Assembly (NCBI RefSeq): GCF_033100135.1
Contig: NZ_CP136920.1
Coordinates: forward strand, 3,033,001-3,097,000
DNA length: 64,000 nt
Direction: 5' to 3'
From: Rubellicoccus peritrichatus
GTDB taxonomy: Bacteria > Verrucomicrobiota > Verrucomicrobiia > Opitutales > Cerasicoccaceae
In this document: piece after piece, positions 36,707-44,398 of the stretch
Layout: each line of letters begins with the position of its first letter
Numbering within the stretch: position 1 is the first letter of the stretch
The notes under the pieces: model-generated
Databases searched by the model: none
What the model was told of the DNA's origin: nothing
Seen by the model: the letters and a program-made list of their open reading frames with translations, nothing else
Made by a program: the position numbers and the translations under genes

Positions 36707-36739
36707 ACGATGCGCTCTAGCCAACTGAGCTATACCCCC
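36663..36739 (-). tRNA. tRNA-Val (anticodon GAC)
   Basis: The minus strand folds as a complete cloverleaf of 77 bases including an encoded CCA. Acceptor GGGGGTA pairs with TACTCCC, the D-arm is GCTC/GAGC, the anticodon stem CATCG/CGATG encloses TTGACAT with anticodon GAC, and the T-arm is ACTGG-TTCGAGC-CCAGT. GAC reads valine GUC/GUU codons. The 3' end lies next to the integrase gene. Confidence 0.95.
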
Positions 36740-36798
36740 GTGGCAAATTGGAAAGCAGGAGAAGATGGCGGGCTCCCGTGTGATGATCAAGTGAAAAA

Positions 36799-37362
36799 TT
36801 ACTCTTTTTTCGCCTGGCGATGGCCGACTGTGGCATGCTGGAAATTCGAAAAATCAGTTCCCTTGACATCGTAAGCCTGGCCAAAGCCAATCACAAGTCG
36901 CCCAGACTCCGGTGCAAGGCGGACAAGATGGAAGTCGGTCATGTTGACCAGGGTGCTGACAATGGCTCCATGTGTTTCCTTAAATTGAGCAATGCGTTCG
37001 TCGAAAACCGCATCATCTCTAGAGATAAAGGTGGCGTCGCATTTGAGCGTTAGCCGTTTACGGGCGAAGATTGATCTGCATTCCGCCTCATCTTCGATCA
37101 GCATTAAGCTCAGCGTAGGAGCATCCATCAGATTTTTGGTGTGCTTGGCCGCTTCGCTTATGAAAATGTAGAAATTGCCAGTTTCATCCATCACATAAGG
37201 AGAATAGCTGGCTTCGCCCTGCTTTTCTGAGTTCGTTGTGGCCAGGATGGCCGAATTTGTTTTTGCAATGAGTTCCTGAAGCCCGGTTTGGGCTGTGTTA
37301 TTTTGGCTCTCGTCAATCATGTCATTTAGGAGGTTAAATTTTCCATCGGTTAACTCTCCCAT
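36799..37362 (-). CDS. HugZ-like pyridoxamine-phosphate-oxidase-fold protein
   Basis: 187 residues with a split-barrel FMN-binding-like fold. NSAILATTNSEKQGEASYSP is the first barrel strand pair, and IFARKRLTLKC and RLVIGFGQAYDV match the HugZ (haem utilisation) subfamily. HugZ proteins bind and degrade haem, while related members bind FMN or PLP; which applies here cannot be read from the sequence. The start lies eight bases after the stop of the GH78 gene, so both share a transcript. It faces the tRNA gene 60 bases away. Confidence 0.75.
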   Translation of the reverse strand: MGELTDGKFNLLNDMIDESQNNTAQTGLQELIAKTNSAILATTNSEKQGEASYSPYVMDETGNFYIFISEAAKHTKNLMDAPTLSLMLIEDEAECRSIFARKRLTLKCDATFISRDDAVFDERIAQFKETHGAIVSTLVNMTDFHLVRLAPESGRLVIGFGQAYDVKGTDFSNFQHATVGHRQAKKE

Positions 37363-37370
37363 TCAATCAG

Positions 37371-39767
37371 CTACTTTATTTCGACGATATTCTCGCCTCC
37401 TTGCAAAGCTATTTCTTCGCCTCTCCAGATAAAAGTTCCCGTAATGGTCTCAGGTAGGATAGCTTTACCGCGGCAAGCTGCACCTTCGAAAGTCAGACTC
37501 AACTTGATCGTGCCTTTGGGATGCGGCATGGAGGCACTGAGTTCATTCAAGCTGCCGGGTTGAGGTGCTATACGGACTTCCGCAAACTCCGGAGCTGAAG
37601 GGTGGATGCCGGCCAGGCCAGTAAAAGCCCAGAACCAGGGATGGCTTCCCCAGGCGTGACAATCGGAACGGCTTGGCTCAGGGCGTTCCCAGGGCGTATG
37701 AGCATCGGCTTTCAACATGCCCCACCAATCACCCAGACTGGAAAAGTATGTGTCCGGTTTCATTTGTTGAAAACTGCAGGCGAACAGGTAATGACGAAAA
37801 TAGACTGTCGCCTGATGGAGGCTGGGGTCCTGCATCGCGTTGAAAGCGGCATCTTTTTCATCCTCATCCAGAAAATCGTTCAGCAGTGCAAAAGTTTGGC
37901 CGTGTTGACTGAACGAAGTGTGTGCTTCATCATCGGCCAGCATTTTTTTATCGGTATCCCAAAAGCACTTATGTACTTCCTTTAGTATCGCTTCACGTTG
38001 TTGGAGCAGTAAATCAGCTCTCAATGAGTCGCCAAGATGGGATTCGAGGTATGCGGCATTCTGCAAAGTCCAGGCGTAGAGTAAATTGATAACTGAAGAC
38101 ACCCCATCCATCGCGCCAGGGGGATATCCAGTGTCCCAGGTGGAGCACCAGTCAACGAATTGCCAGCAGGGAATCTTCTCGAGCAAACCACGTTCGTTTT
38201 TGTAATCAGCAAAGCGATCAAGCACGGCGCGAACTGCGGGCAATTTGCCTTTGATAAAATCTGCTTCACCGCGCCAGTCGTAATGATCACGAACCATCGA
38301 AATCCAGATCAGACTGAAGGTGGGAATGATTTGATCCATCCGTGAAGGATAACGGGATGCGGTCCATCCGCCTCCTTGGGTTGCTCTTGACCAATCGACA
38401 AGATTGAGGGCGCGCCGTTGCAGGGATGCATCTTGGACAGTAGCATAAAGGCAAAGCGCCTGTAGGCGACCATCACCGATATACATTAACTGTTCGTAAT
38501 AAGGGCAGTCAACAAAGGTTTCGTGAGCGCACATCTCCAGTCCACGTTGGCATAGTTGGAAGAGGGCAGGGAGCGATTCGTCGCTTGATGAAAACTGACC
38601 TTCGAAATTCAGCGGTAATCTTGTTTCCTGGATGGACCAGTCTTTGATCGTAACCGCCTCTGCATAAGTTTTAATGCGAAGCAACATGTAGCGACCTGAC
38701 CTCCACCAGTAGTTATGCCAGTTGCGTTGTTTTCCTCCATCCGGGATGAAGGTGTCGCCAAAGCCAACAAAGTATTTTTCTGCAATAACGGAACGCTGGC
38801 CCTTGCGTGGTGTGCGGTCACCATTGATTGCCTTAGCTGTTTCAAAGAGCGATTCGGCCCATTCGACAGTGAGTTGTGCACCGTTGCCGCCATCGGTTTG
38901 CAGGGCAGGATACCCACAGTAATAATTTTCAAGATCCCAAAGTACTGCCAGGCTGCTATTGGCTGGAATGGTCACCGATTTCTCTCTTTTAAGTAACGCG
39001 TTCCATGTCGCGATTGCCGGATCATCGGTTACCGCTTTGGGGAAGAACGTTGCTTCACCAGCTTCGCCGGCTTCCGGTACGATTGCCCGAACACACCCGG
39101 TGCGAATTTCATTGGCTTTCTGGTCGGGGAGGCCCGATGGTTGAAAACGCCGGTCTGATAATCGCATGCCGTATCTCCAGCACCAGTCTTCCAATGGTGG
39201 TTCTGTGATAATTGCTGATTTTGGGTTCTTTGGCTCCCAGGGGAAATCCCGGCCATCAAAGACTGCCGCTGATCCGATATAGTGTGCGCCTTCGAGCAAA
39301 CGTTTTTCATCAAAACTGATTCCGTCAAGCACCTCTGCCTTCCATGGTGCCTTACCGGTGTTAATCAGATCAGCATAAGCGCCTTCTCCCGCCAGGATGA
39401 AGCCTGCGGCATGTGAATGATGGGCCAGGGGGGCATCATTGCCCAGACACCAGACGATGGCTTCGAAGGTGTGTTCTCCAGCAGTCAGTGGGATTTCATA
39501 GCTGGCAAAACTCCAGTGCCATTTGTCTCCGGCATCCGGACCGCGGCTGATGAGTTTGCCATCAAGCAGCAATTCATAACGCTGGTCGCCACTGACATGC
39601 AGCTTCATCGGTTCAGTCAGCGCCGTGAAAGTTAAGCTGAATCTTGCAAATGTTGGTGTACCAGGCTTGTCGTCTTCAGACCAGATCCAGGCTGCGTCTT
39701 CAATGGGATATTGTTGATGGATGCCGGCAGCATCCGGATTGCCTGGAGTGAGAAAAATTTTCTTCAT
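37371..39767 (-). CDS. Alpha-L-rhamnosidase-like glycoside hydrolase (GH78)
   Basis: 798 residues. The N-terminal part is beta-sandwich (ARFSLTFTALTEPMKLHVSG, YELLLDGKLISRGP) as in GH78 enzymes. The catalytic alpha/alpha-barrel contains FVDCPYYEQLMYIGDGR, a hallmark of the family with its acidic catalytic region, and later SCSFQQM- and YFSSLGDWWGM-type segments. The final 100 residues form a beta-sandwich (GTIKLSLTFEGAACRGKAIL). No signal peptide is visible, so it is probably cytoplasmic, acting on imported rhamnosylated oligosaccharides. It is followed at eight bases by the HugZ-like gene. A perfect inverted repeat about 146 bases upstream of its start may be its operator. Confidence 0.85.
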   Translation of the reverse strand: MKKIFLTPGNPDAAGIHQQYPIEDAAWIWSEDDKPGTPTFARFSLTFTALTEPMKLHVSGDQRYELLLDGKLISRGPDAGDKWHWSFASYEIPLTAGEHTFEAIVWCLGNDAPLAHHSHAAGFILAGEGAYADLINTGKAPWKAEVLDGISFDEKRLLEGAHYIGSAAVFDGRDFPWEPKNPKSAIITEPPLEDWCWRYGMRLSDRRFQPSGLPDQKANEIRTGCVRAIVPEAGEAGEATFFPKAVTDDPAIATWNALLKREKSVTIPANSSLAVLWDLENYYCGYPALQTDGGNGAQLTVEWAESLFETAKAINGDRTPRKGQRSVIAEKYFVGFGDTFIPDGGKQRNWHNYWWRSGRYMLLRIKTYAEAVTIKDWSIQETRLPLNFEGQFSSSDESLPALFQLCQRGLEMCAHETFVDCPYYEQLMYIGDGRLQALCLYATVQDASLQRRALNLVDWSRATQGGGWTASRYPSRMDQIIPTFSLIWISMVRDHYDWRGEADFIKGKLPAVRAVLDRFADYKNERGLLEKIPCWQFVDWCSTWDTGYPPGAMDGVSSVINLLYAWTLQNAAYLESHLGDSLRADLLLQQREAILKEVHKCFWDTDKKMLADDEAHTSFSQHGQTFALLNDFLDEDEKDAAFNAMQDPSLHQATVYFRHYLFACSFQQMKPDTYFSSLGDWWGMLKADAHTPWERPEPSRSDCHAWGSHPWFWAFTGLAGIHPSAPEFAEVRIAPQPGSLNELSASMPHPKGTIKLSLTFEGAACRGKAILPETITGTFIWRGEEIALQGGENIVEIK

Positions 39768-39912
39768 AGGAATATTATCGATGGAGGAATCTGTGTTGTA
39801 GGTGGAGAGCGGTCAATCCATGACAGTCTATTGGCCAGAATTTATAGCAGTACACCTTTCGAACAAAGTAGATCGATTTTAAAGACAACAGCGAATTGGC
39901 AAGTGCTGAGAA

Positions 39913-39945
39913 TGGAATGACATGAAAAACTGATATGTCATTCCA
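39913..39945. promoter_or_regulatory. 11-bp inverted repeat upstream of GH78 gene
   Basis: The arms TGGAATGACAT and ATGTCATTCCA are perfect complements separated by 11 bases (39913-39923 and 39935-39945). Neither side has a T-run, so it is unlikely to be a terminator. It lies in the intergenic region upstream of the rhamnosidase operon and could be an operator for a dimeric regulator. Confidence 0.45.
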
Positions 39946-39983
39946 ATATGGAACTCGCTCTTGGAACTTATTGAAAACAAGTA

Positions 39984-40014
39984 AACCGCAGGGTACGTAA
40001 CGCACCCTGCGGTT
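39984..40014 (-). terminator. Terminator of the GH114 gene
   Basis: The arms AACCGCAGGGT and ACCCTGCGGTT form an 11-bp perfect stem with a nine-base loop, 40 bases past the stop of the minus-strand GH114 gene. On the minus strand the stem is followed by a T-rich stretch (TTACTTGTTTTC), which supports intrinsic termination. Confidence 0.8.
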
Positions 40015-40053
40015 AATCTTCAATCTGACTACTTATGACTGACAATCAATAAG

Positions 40054-42123
40054 CTAAAAGCGGTAAGTAAAGAAATGGTTGGCTGAGAAAACGTCATCCG
40101 GATAGTAGTCATGGACATTGAATCCATAGGCGTTGTTGTCTCCATCGAAGAAGAAATTCAGCACGCTTGGATTTCCCAGCCAGCTACGCGGAAGGAAGAG
40201 TTCAACTGAACCATTGCTCCAGGCCCGGCCAAGCTGGCCGACAAAGTTCCATGACCAGTTGGTTCCGCTGCCTGTGTAAGCATATAAGAAATACCCCTGA
40301 ATCATATACTCTGTGCCGGTGGGAAAGTTGCCGCTTGTTCCCCTGAAGCCCGTGGTGACATTATTGTCCGTATCCAAAAAGAGTTGAAATCCCCAGTTGA
40401 AATTGACTGAGCCGTCGTTGGAGTAGGCGAGATACAAGTTGTTTGCATCATGCGCCATCCAGGCTTGCAGCCAGTCGACTTGATTGCCGGTTCCGGCAAC
40501 ATCGGCCGGGTCGGTCCCGAAGGAAGCAAGGCTGGCCCAGTCGGAGAGATTACCATCCAGAGTGATCAATGCATTGGCGTTGGTGATGCCTGCTCCTTCC
40601 TGGAGTGTCACGCTCAGTTGTTCAAGATTCGTATCTTCATTGCCAAGACTGTCCTCAGCTCGAGCCCAGAAGGTGTAAGTGCCTGCATCCAGTGAGCCCA
40701 GGGTTGCCTGGTGGGCAAATGCGTTTTCAGGGTTCTGTGCCCATCCGTCACCAACTTCAAAGATGACATCCGGCCATGTGACTGAACCTCCTGGGCCACT
40801 TTGATAAAGATTGTAGCGTAGCTCACGACTTTGGTCTGTCGCGACATCCCATCTTAGTGTCACTTCGCCCGGAGTTGGTCCGACTTCGATTTCCTGTAGT
40901 CCGACGCGATCGGGAACATCTGCGGTAACGAAGCCGGCAGAGCCGGAACTGTCCCATTGTGGTGCAGAGGTGTCGGCGGGAGGCGATCCGTTAAGGTAAT
41001 TGAGCACGTAGGTGCCGATCGTGTTTAGAAATAGGGTCGGTGCTATGTATTCGACCCAGCCGTTTCGTTCAATTGTTTCATCAATGGCTTGATCGAGCAG
41101 GGTGTTGCTGCGGGCCTCCTGGTAATCAAGACAGAAGACAGTGAAGCCATCCGCACCTTCTGCTTCGGCCATCATCTTAGGGGCGTAGTTATGTTTGTGG
41201 TCGGGAAAGCTCGGATTGACAGTGGTCGCGCCTGTGCCGCTTCCAAGGTAGTAACTTTCAAACAACACAGCTTCGATGTAAGGGGTCAGGCGATAGTCGT
41301 AAGCTCGTAAGGAGTAATCAGCACTGGCGACCTCCGGGTTGAAGAAACTTAGTCCGCGGTTGGCCATGATTATTTTTGATGGGTATGTGTTACGGATGAA
41401 TTCGACTGTCTTTTTCATCTCTTCAGCCGTCCATGGATAAAAACCGGGCACACGGTCAAAGGCATTGGCGGTGTCAATCGTATCGAGGAAGAATCCATCA
41501 AAGCCAAAGTTATTGTTCTTGTTTGTATCACTGTCGCTTTGTCTGGTTCCGACGATCTGAGCAAGGCCAGCAAAGTTGGTTCGACCAGTTAAACCCGGTG
41601 AGCCTCCAATGCGTTGTGTGTTGATGACCCAACGCCAGTCGTCATTGGGGATAACGTAAAACCCGCCGAAGACACCGTTTTTGTCTGGGTCGGTATCGGA
41701 TTCGTAGATGGAACCATTCCATTGGGAATCAAGGTAAAATGAGGCCGTTTGTTTACCGGCTGGCAGGTTTGGAACCTGTTCTATGCCATTGTTGCCATAA
41801 TAAACCGGACCATCGCCATTGCCGGGAAGGGCGGTGGCGCCCGCATCTTCACCGATGCTGATGTAGCCGAGGACCGTGACGCCCTGGTTTTGCAGATAGG
41901 CAATGTGGTTGGGCTGACAGTTGTTTGGTTCGACGACAACAATGTCAAAGTCGTCCAATTGCTGGCGTGTGCTATTATTAACGCTTCCGTAATAGACAAT
42001 GAACTTGGATGAGGAGTCCACACCTGGGAGCGGGCCAACCGCGTGCATTGGTTGTTTGGCGGTTAATCCGAGCAGTAATATTATGGAGATGATTTGAAGG
42101 CGGGATAAGTATTTAGAGATCAT
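40054..42123 (-). CDS. Secreted GH114-like glycosidase with FN3 and CBM9-like domains
   Basis: 689 residues with a signal peptide (LQIISIILLLGLTAKQPMHA). Residues about 30-360 match the GH114/TM1410 barrel (endo-alpha-1,4-polygalactosaminidase-type): KFIVYYGSVN, DIVVVEPN, VLGYISIGED, FGFDGFFLDTID and KIIMANRGLSFF, with the Asp and Glu residues at strand ends typical of the family. A fibronectin III-like domain follows (about 405-505), then a CBM9/DOMON-like domain (about 510-689, beginning ITLDGNLSDW and ending in Tyr/Phe). It would act outside the cell on amino-sugar polysaccharides such as exopolysaccharide galactosaminogalactan-like polymers; the exact substrate is inferred from family. 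It is a single gene with its own terminator. Confidence 0.8.
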   Translation of the reverse strand: MISKYLSRLQIISIILLLGLTAKQPMHAVGPLPGVDSSSKFIVYYGSVNNSTRQQLDDFDIVVVEPNNCQPNHIAYLQNQGVTVLGYISIGEDAGATALPGNGDGPVYYGNNGIEQVPNLPAGKQTASFYLDSQWNGSIYESDTDPDKNGVFGGFYVIPNDDWRWVINTQRIGGSPGLTGRTNFAGLAQIVGTRQSDSDTNKNNNFGFDGFFLDTIDTANAFDRVPGFYPWTAEEMKKTVEFIRNTYPSKIIMANRGLSFFNPEVASADYSLRAYDYRLTPYIEAVLFESYYLGSGTGATTVNPSFPDHKHNYAPKMMAEAEGADGFTVFCLDYQEARSNTLLDQAIDETIERNGWVEYIAPTLFLNTIGTYVLNYLNGSPPADTSAPQWDSSGSAGFVTADVPDRVGLQEIEVGPTPGEVTLRWDVATDQSRELRYNLYQSGPGGSVTWPDVIFEVGDGWAQNPENAFAHQATLGSLDAGTYTFWARAEDSLGNEDTNLEQLSVTLQEGAGITNANALITLDGNLSDWASLASFGTDPADVAGTGNQVDWLQAWMAHDANNLYLAYSNDGSVNFNWGFQLFLDTDNNVTTGFRGTSGNFPTGTEYMIQGYFLYAYTGSGTNWSWNFVGQLGRAWSNGSVELFLPRSWLGNPSVLNFFFDGDNNAYGFNVHDYYPDDVFSANHFFTYRF

Positions 42124-42632
42124 TTTTTGGTCTTTTGCTGCAATATGATGGGGTTGGGTTCGGGGAGTTGGGGAAAGCCGATAACGGGATTCGACTGGAA
42201 AGTAAGTATTGTGCTTTATGGCAAAAACATGATGCCACCTAAGATCAGGTTTGCTTTAAGGATAAGGCATGATCGTCCTTCGATTGCGAAAGTATTTACG
42301 CAGATTATGAAAAGTCAACGCCCTTTAGTTGAATTTATTCGATTTATCTGAATTTAGTTCGATAGCTGGAATACATCTCAAATATTCAGAAATATATCTG
42401 AAATTGTCCTTCTTTGGCATTAGATCTCGAAAATAGCACCAATACCACTTCAGAATCTGGCCTTCCAGTTTTTCACAATTTGCGATAGTAATTACGCAAT
42501 CTGTCTGCTCATATAAAATTGAATCGCGTGGTTGCGGTGAAGGCGTCAATGATGCTCCTGATAGCAGTTATCATATCAGAAAAATACCCCTTGCATTGCA
42601 TTCAAACGAACGATCCAGCATCACTTTACTCA
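42124..42632. other. Intergenic region between divergent GH114 and ExbB genes
   Basis: About 500 bases without a supportable gene. Open stretches here (for example 42127-42351 on plus) have poor starts and no protein-like features. Promoters for the GH114 gene (leftward) and the ExbB-ExbD operon (rightward) must lie here, but I could not assign -35/-10 elements with confidence. Confidence 0.5.
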
Positions 42633-43442
42633 ATGAGTCGATTTATCCTTTGTAGAAGTATCTTCACGTTTTTGATTCTGCCTTTTCTCGTTCCGCTGGC
42701 TTATGGGCAGGATACTTCAGAGCCAGAAACAGAGATTGTCGTTCTGGAAGCCTCGGAGGTGGCACGTATCGATTGGCTTTCGGAGATCGCAAAAGGCGGA
42801 GTCACTGCATTGGCGCTTCTTTTGGTAGGCATTGCAGGCATTGCGTTTTTTCTGGAGCGCTTAATCAGTGTGCGTAAAGCGCGTATTCTGCCGATGGAAC
42901 AGGCGAAGGAGGTTCGTGGCTTATGGAAGGATCACAACTTTGATGGAGCAGCCGAGGCGGTTGGCAAGAGTCGTAGTATTTACGCGCAAGTGGTCACATA
43001 TCTTGCCCGCCACATTCATCTACCCTATGATGTTCTGTCACTTAATGTCAGTGATTTGGGTGGGCGCTTGATCCGTGAACAAATGCAGAAGTGCTATCCA
43101 TTGGCAGTCATTGCGACGATTTCTCCGCTGCTGGGTTTGCTTGGAACGATTATTGGGATGATCGAGTCTTTCCAGAAGGTGGCTCTGATGGGTGATACTG
43201 GAGATGCGTCCGTTTTGGCGGATTCAATTGGCAAGGCATTGATCACCACGGCGATTGGTCTGGTCATAGCTATCCCGGCCTTGGCGGCATATCATTATTT
43301 CCGGTCACGCTTAAATAAGATGAGCCTGCGTCTGGAAGAGGAGACCGACGAGCTGCTGAGTGTCTGGCTGGCGGACATGAAGGCGCACAAGGTTGCGAAT
43401 GAACCATCCGAGCTTGCTGCATCAGTGGAAAACGATGGCTGA
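42633..43442 (+). CDS. MotA/TolQ/ExbB proton-channel protein
   Basis: 269 residues from ATG 42633. An N-terminal signal-like segment (SIFTFLILPFLVPLAYGQ) is followed by a periplasmic linker. The three membrane helices expected of the family are then visible: GVTALALLLVGIAGIAFFLE, the AVIATISPLLGLLGTIIGMI segment with its conserved Gly-rich TIxPLLGLLGTxxGM motif, and ALITTAIGLVIAIPALAAY. Proteins of this family form pentameric channels that use the proton gradient to drive envelope work with ExbD/TolR dimers. The extra N-terminal signal segment is common in planctomycete and verrucomicrobial versions. The stop overlaps the start of the next gene (ATGGCTGA). Confidence 0.9.
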   Translation: MSRFILCRSIFTFLILPFLVPLAYGQDTSEPETEIVVLEASEVARIDWLSEIAKGGVTALALLLVGIAGIAFFLERLISVRKARILPMEQAKEVRGLWKDHNFDGAAEAVGKSRSIYAQVVTYLARHIHLPYDVLSLNVSDLGGRLIREQMQKCYPLAVIATISPLLGLLGTIIGMIESFQKVALMGDTGDASVLADSIGKALITTAIGLVIAIPALAAYHYFRSRLNKMSLRLEEETDELLSVWLADMKAHKVANEPSELAASVENDG

Positions 43443-43971
43443 TTTTACTCCAGTCATTGAATCGAATGGTGCGGGCATTAAGGCGTTACGTCGCCGGAGA
43501 AGGCGAAAGCGTGATTACGGTGATGATGTTGCCGTCGACTTTTCTCCCCTGATTGATTGTGTGTTCCTGCTCCTCATTTTCTTTCTGGTTGCCACGATTT
43601 TAAAGCGCCTTGAAAAGCAGATCCCGGTCATGCTTCCGGATAGTACATCATCTCTGGCTCAGGAGGCGGAGTTAAGTGAAGTTGTGATTGCTCTGGGGGA
43701 GGATGGGGTGATCCTGCAAGGTATTGCCCGGCCCAATAAACTGGAGACAATCAGCTATGCGCCCATTGACGACATTGCTGTTTTCCTGAAGGAGCTGGCG
43801 CAGCAGAGGGGGACGAATACCCCGATTCGAATTGATGCGGATCGCGATGTGCCTTTTCAGGAAGTCATTGATACGCTGGATATCTGTTCGATTCAGGGCT
43901 TTGAAGATGTTGGGGTGCGTCTCAAGCACCATGATAAGATGTTTTTTGAAATCTTGAAAGGAAAGCGTTAG
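43435..43971 (+). CDS. ExbD/TolR-family protein (first copy)
   Basis: 178 residues from ATG 43435, overlapping the ExbB stop by eight bases. It has a basic cytoplasmic N-terminus (LRRRRRRKRDYG), then the single membrane helix with the proton-pathway Asp in VDFSPLIDCVFLLLIFFLVAT, and a periplasmic domain (KQIPVMLPDSTSS to IRIDADRDVPFQEVIDTLDI). The Asp of PLIDCVFLLL corresponds to the essential protonatable residue of ExbD/TolR. It is followed by a second ExbD gene after three bases. Confidence 0.9.
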   Translation: MADFTPVIESNGAGIKALRRRRRRKRDYGDDVAVDFSPLIDCVFLLLIFFLVATILKRLEKQIPVMLPDSTSSLAQEAELSEVVIALGEDGVILQGIARPNKLETISYAPIDDIAVFLKELAQQRGTNTPIRIDADRDVPFQEVIDTLDICSIQGFEDVGVRLKHHDKMFFEILKGKR

Positions 43972-43974
43972 GGC

Positions 43975-44394
43975 ATGCAGTTTTCACAAGTAGAAGAGGA
44001 AGAGCCCGAGTTGAGCATTGCGCCTTTGATCGACTGCGTGTTTTTGCTGCTCATTTTCTTTCTGGTCACAACCATGTTGAAAAAGGACGACAAGTCGGTT
44101 GAACATATCGAACTGCCATCGTCTGCATCCGCACTGGAGGTTCCGCCGGATGATTCGATGTTCGTTATCGCCTTGGATGCCGATGGTGAGATCTACTATG
44201 AGGGTGAGCCAACGACCATTCAATTGCTCCACTATCGCTTAAGGGCAATTGAACAAACCGATCCGGAGCGTCGGATTCGTTTGGATACGGATGGTGAGAC
44301 TCCGTTTAACCGGGTTGCTGAAGTACTGGATATTTGCGCCTTCCGTAATCTCAGAAATGTTGGCGTGCGCACTTTTCACGAGAAATACGATTAA
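43975..44394 (+). CDS. ExbD/TolR-family protein (second copy)
   Basis: 139 residues. A short acidic N-terminus (QVEEEEPELSIAPLIDCVFL) leads into the membrane helix with the conserved Asp, and the periplasmic part again contains RIRLDTDGETPFNRVAEVLDIC. A second ExbD in tandem suggests a heterodimer with the first copy, as two different ExbD proteins in one operon are frequent in this phylum. The next gene starts four bases after its stop. Confidence 0.9.
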   Translation: MQFSQVEEEEPELSIAPLIDCVFLLLIFFLVTTMLKKDDKSVEHIELPSSASALEVPPDDSMFVIALDADGEIYYEGEPTTIQLLHYRLRAIEQTDPERRIRLDTDGETPFNRVAEVLDICAFRNLRNVGVRTFHEKYD

Positions 44395-44398
44395 GGCG

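Noticed and set aside
42127..42351. Small open frame in the GH114-ExbB intergenic region
   Set aside because: Composition is not protein-like and it would overlap the expected promoter area.
44249..44398. N-terminal extension of the TolA-like protein
   Set aside because: It overlaps the conserved part of the second ExbD gene in another frame; ATG 44399 lies right after that gene and before the membrane helix.
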